NCBI GenBank assembly: GCA_002711415.1
Contig: PARI01000037.1
Location: 1-41,791 of the forward strand
Length of the DNA: 41,791 nt
Reading direction: 5' to 3'
DNA from: Phycisphaerae bacterium
GTDB taxonomy: Bacteria; Planctomycetota; Phycisphaerae; Phycisphaerales; SM1A02
A program made the translations under genes and the position numbers. A model generated the notes under the pieces. The model was not told the origin of the DNA and ran no database searches. It was given only the letters and a program-made list of their open reading frames with translations. This document shows positions 40,789 to 41,791 of this stretch, piece after piece (position 1 is the first letter of the stretch; the number at the start of each line of letters is the position of its first letter).

Positions 40789-41791
40789 TCAATGGAGAAG
40801 TCGGGAATCCCCTGCCAGCCGATTCATCCTCGCGAACAGGATCACGGTCCCGATGATCGCCAGCATCGCACAGAAGAGAAAGATCCTGTTGGCCGGTACG
40901 CCGATCGGCCCATTGATCACCCAGAAAAGGACCGAGCCGATCGACATGGCGATGAAGCTGAACGCATTCGTGGTGCCGAGAAATCGACCACGCGTGTTCT
41001 CGGGAGAGTACAACTGGATCATCGCCTGGAGCGGAATGATGAAGAACCCGCTCGCCAGTCCGGCGCATGCCAGCATTGCTGCAATCGGCCAGTAGGACAG
41101 TGGCGCCAGGCCAAGGGCCACGAAGGAGCCCAGCATTCCGATCGCACCGAAGGGAATGAATATCGGAACGATCCTTCGGCGACTCATGAATCCACACCCC
41201 ATGCAACCGATCGCGATCGACAGGGCCATGATCGCGGTGAGCAGCCCATTCTGAACAGGCGTGATCGACAGGAGCTTGGAGTAGTCCGGCAGTATCAGGA
41301 GCACGATGCTGACGACGCAGTAGAAACTGCTCCACATGAAGACGATGAAGACCATCCTCTCCCGCCTCATCTGGAGAAAGGAGTGCCAGTAGGATTCGAA
41401 TGGGTTCCAATTCAACCGCAACGATTTCTTCATCGGTCGGAGCCTGGTGATCCCATAGGTGGCTGCGATTCCACAGGCCGCGATGAGGAGGATGACGATT
41501 CCAGGAAGCCAGAGGACCGGCTCGGAGTGGACCGCTTTGTCGGCCAGTTCGACGCTTTGTGGGTAGTACCACTGATAGATCGGGCCCAGGCCAAGGTAGG
41601 TCCCCAGCAGTACCGCGATGTTGGTCGTCATGTTCATGAGACCATTGGCTCGGCTCAACCTTGGAGATGGAACCAGTTCGGGAATCATGCCGTACTTGGC
41701 CGGGCCGAAGAACGCGCTCTGCGTTGCAAGCAGTATCAGAGCCGACAGGACCACCCACAGGCTCTGGATGCAGAACCCGAGCATCGCGATG
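40789..41791 (-). CDS. MFS transporter, LplT-like, 5' end cut by window edge
   Basis: At least 331 residues of a major facilitator protein are visible, and the N-terminal helices lie beyond the right edge. The segment FGPAKYGMIPELVPSPRLSRANGLMNMTTNIAVLLG matches the lysophospholipid transporter LplT and the transporter part of Aas-type fusions. About nine more membrane helices follow, including GNPFESYWHSFLQ-type loops and IIPLQAMIQLYSPENTRGRFLGTTNAFSF. LplT flips lysophospholipids for re-acylation; whether an acyltransferase is nearby cannot be seen. Other MFS exporters share this pattern, so the subfamily is probable rather than certain. Confidence 0.82.
   Translation of the reverse strand, partial: IAMLGFCIQSLWVVLSALILLATQSAFFGPAKYGMIPELVPSPRLSRANGLMNMTTNIAVLLGTYLGLGPIYQWYYPQSVELADKAVHSEPVLWLPGIVILLIAACGIAATYGITRLRPMKKSLRLNWNPFESYWHSFLQMRRERMVFIVFMWSSFYCVVSIVLLILPDYSKLLSITPVQNGLLTAIMALSIAIGCMGCGFMSRRRIVPIFIPFGAIGMLGSFVALGLAPLSYWPIAAMLACAGLASGFFIIPLQAMIQLYSPENTRGRFLGTTNAFSFIAMSIGSVLFWVINGPIGVPANRIFLFCAMLAIIGTVILFARMNRLAGDSRLLH

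Noticed and set aside
40757-41758. A 333-codon open frame on the minus strand overlapping the MFS transporter.
   Set aside because: It is the alternate-frame shadow of the transporter gene, with a Pro/Arg/His-rich composition and no family features.

Overview
The window is GC-rich, densely packed bacterial DNA with very short intergenic gaps and many ATGA/GTGA-type stop/start overlaps. Several protein families point to the phylum Planctomycetota, and the flagellar genes together with the general style suggest a flagellated member of the Phycisphaerae. That assignment is inference from family resemblance, not a database result.

Layout. (1) 1-6235, minus strand: a housekeeping block read towards the left edge. 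It holds dnaX, ybaB, recR, rpoN, ilvE and a zinc-ribbon membrane protein cut by the window edge. Just upstream of dnaX, on the same strand, lies an unannotated small SRP (4.5S) RNA gene at 6296-6403. (2) 6460-7698, plus strand: a YacL-like membrane PIN-TRAM protein, ending at a strong hairpin shared with the converging flagellar operon. (3) 24300 down to 7755, minus strand: sixteen tightly packed genes forming one flagellar operon. In transcription order they are a TPR membrane protein, a FlgN-like chaperone, a soluble histidine kinase, a sigma-54 activator, flgB, flgC, fliE, fliF, fliG, fliH, fliI, fliJ, a MotE-like protein, fliK, flgD and flgE. With rpoN in the same window, the kinase/activator pair suggests a FleSR/FlgSR-type sigma-54 flagellar cascade. 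(4) 27400 down to 24400, minus strand: a conserved hypothetical protein, a lipoprotein and an exported/RDD membrane protein. (5) 27472-29417, plus strand: cyclic-di-AMP synthase cdaA and its regulator cdaR, whose stop codon overlaps that of converging tyrS. (6) 30937-33936: a 999-residue exported protein of unknown function, followed by a textbook terminator. (7) 34009-36899: divergent transaldolase and glucose-6-phosphate isomerase genes. (8) 36922-41791, minus strand: a Trp-rich exported protein, a cysteine desulfurase, an APC-family transporter and a partial LplT-like MFS transporter.

The strongest items for a second look are these. dnaX carries a nine-A slippery run with a stop immediately after it in both shifted frames, which predicts a short gamma-like product. 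The SRP RNA has an apical loop that is not the usual GGAA. CdaA has DLA where the family has the catalytic DGA motif. FlgD has a long Asp/Ser/Gly tail in place of the usual C-terminal domain. A large TPR membrane protein heads the flagellar operon. No gene-free stretch exceeds about 240 bases. I saw no tRNA, rRNA, CRISPR array, insertion sequence or prophage.
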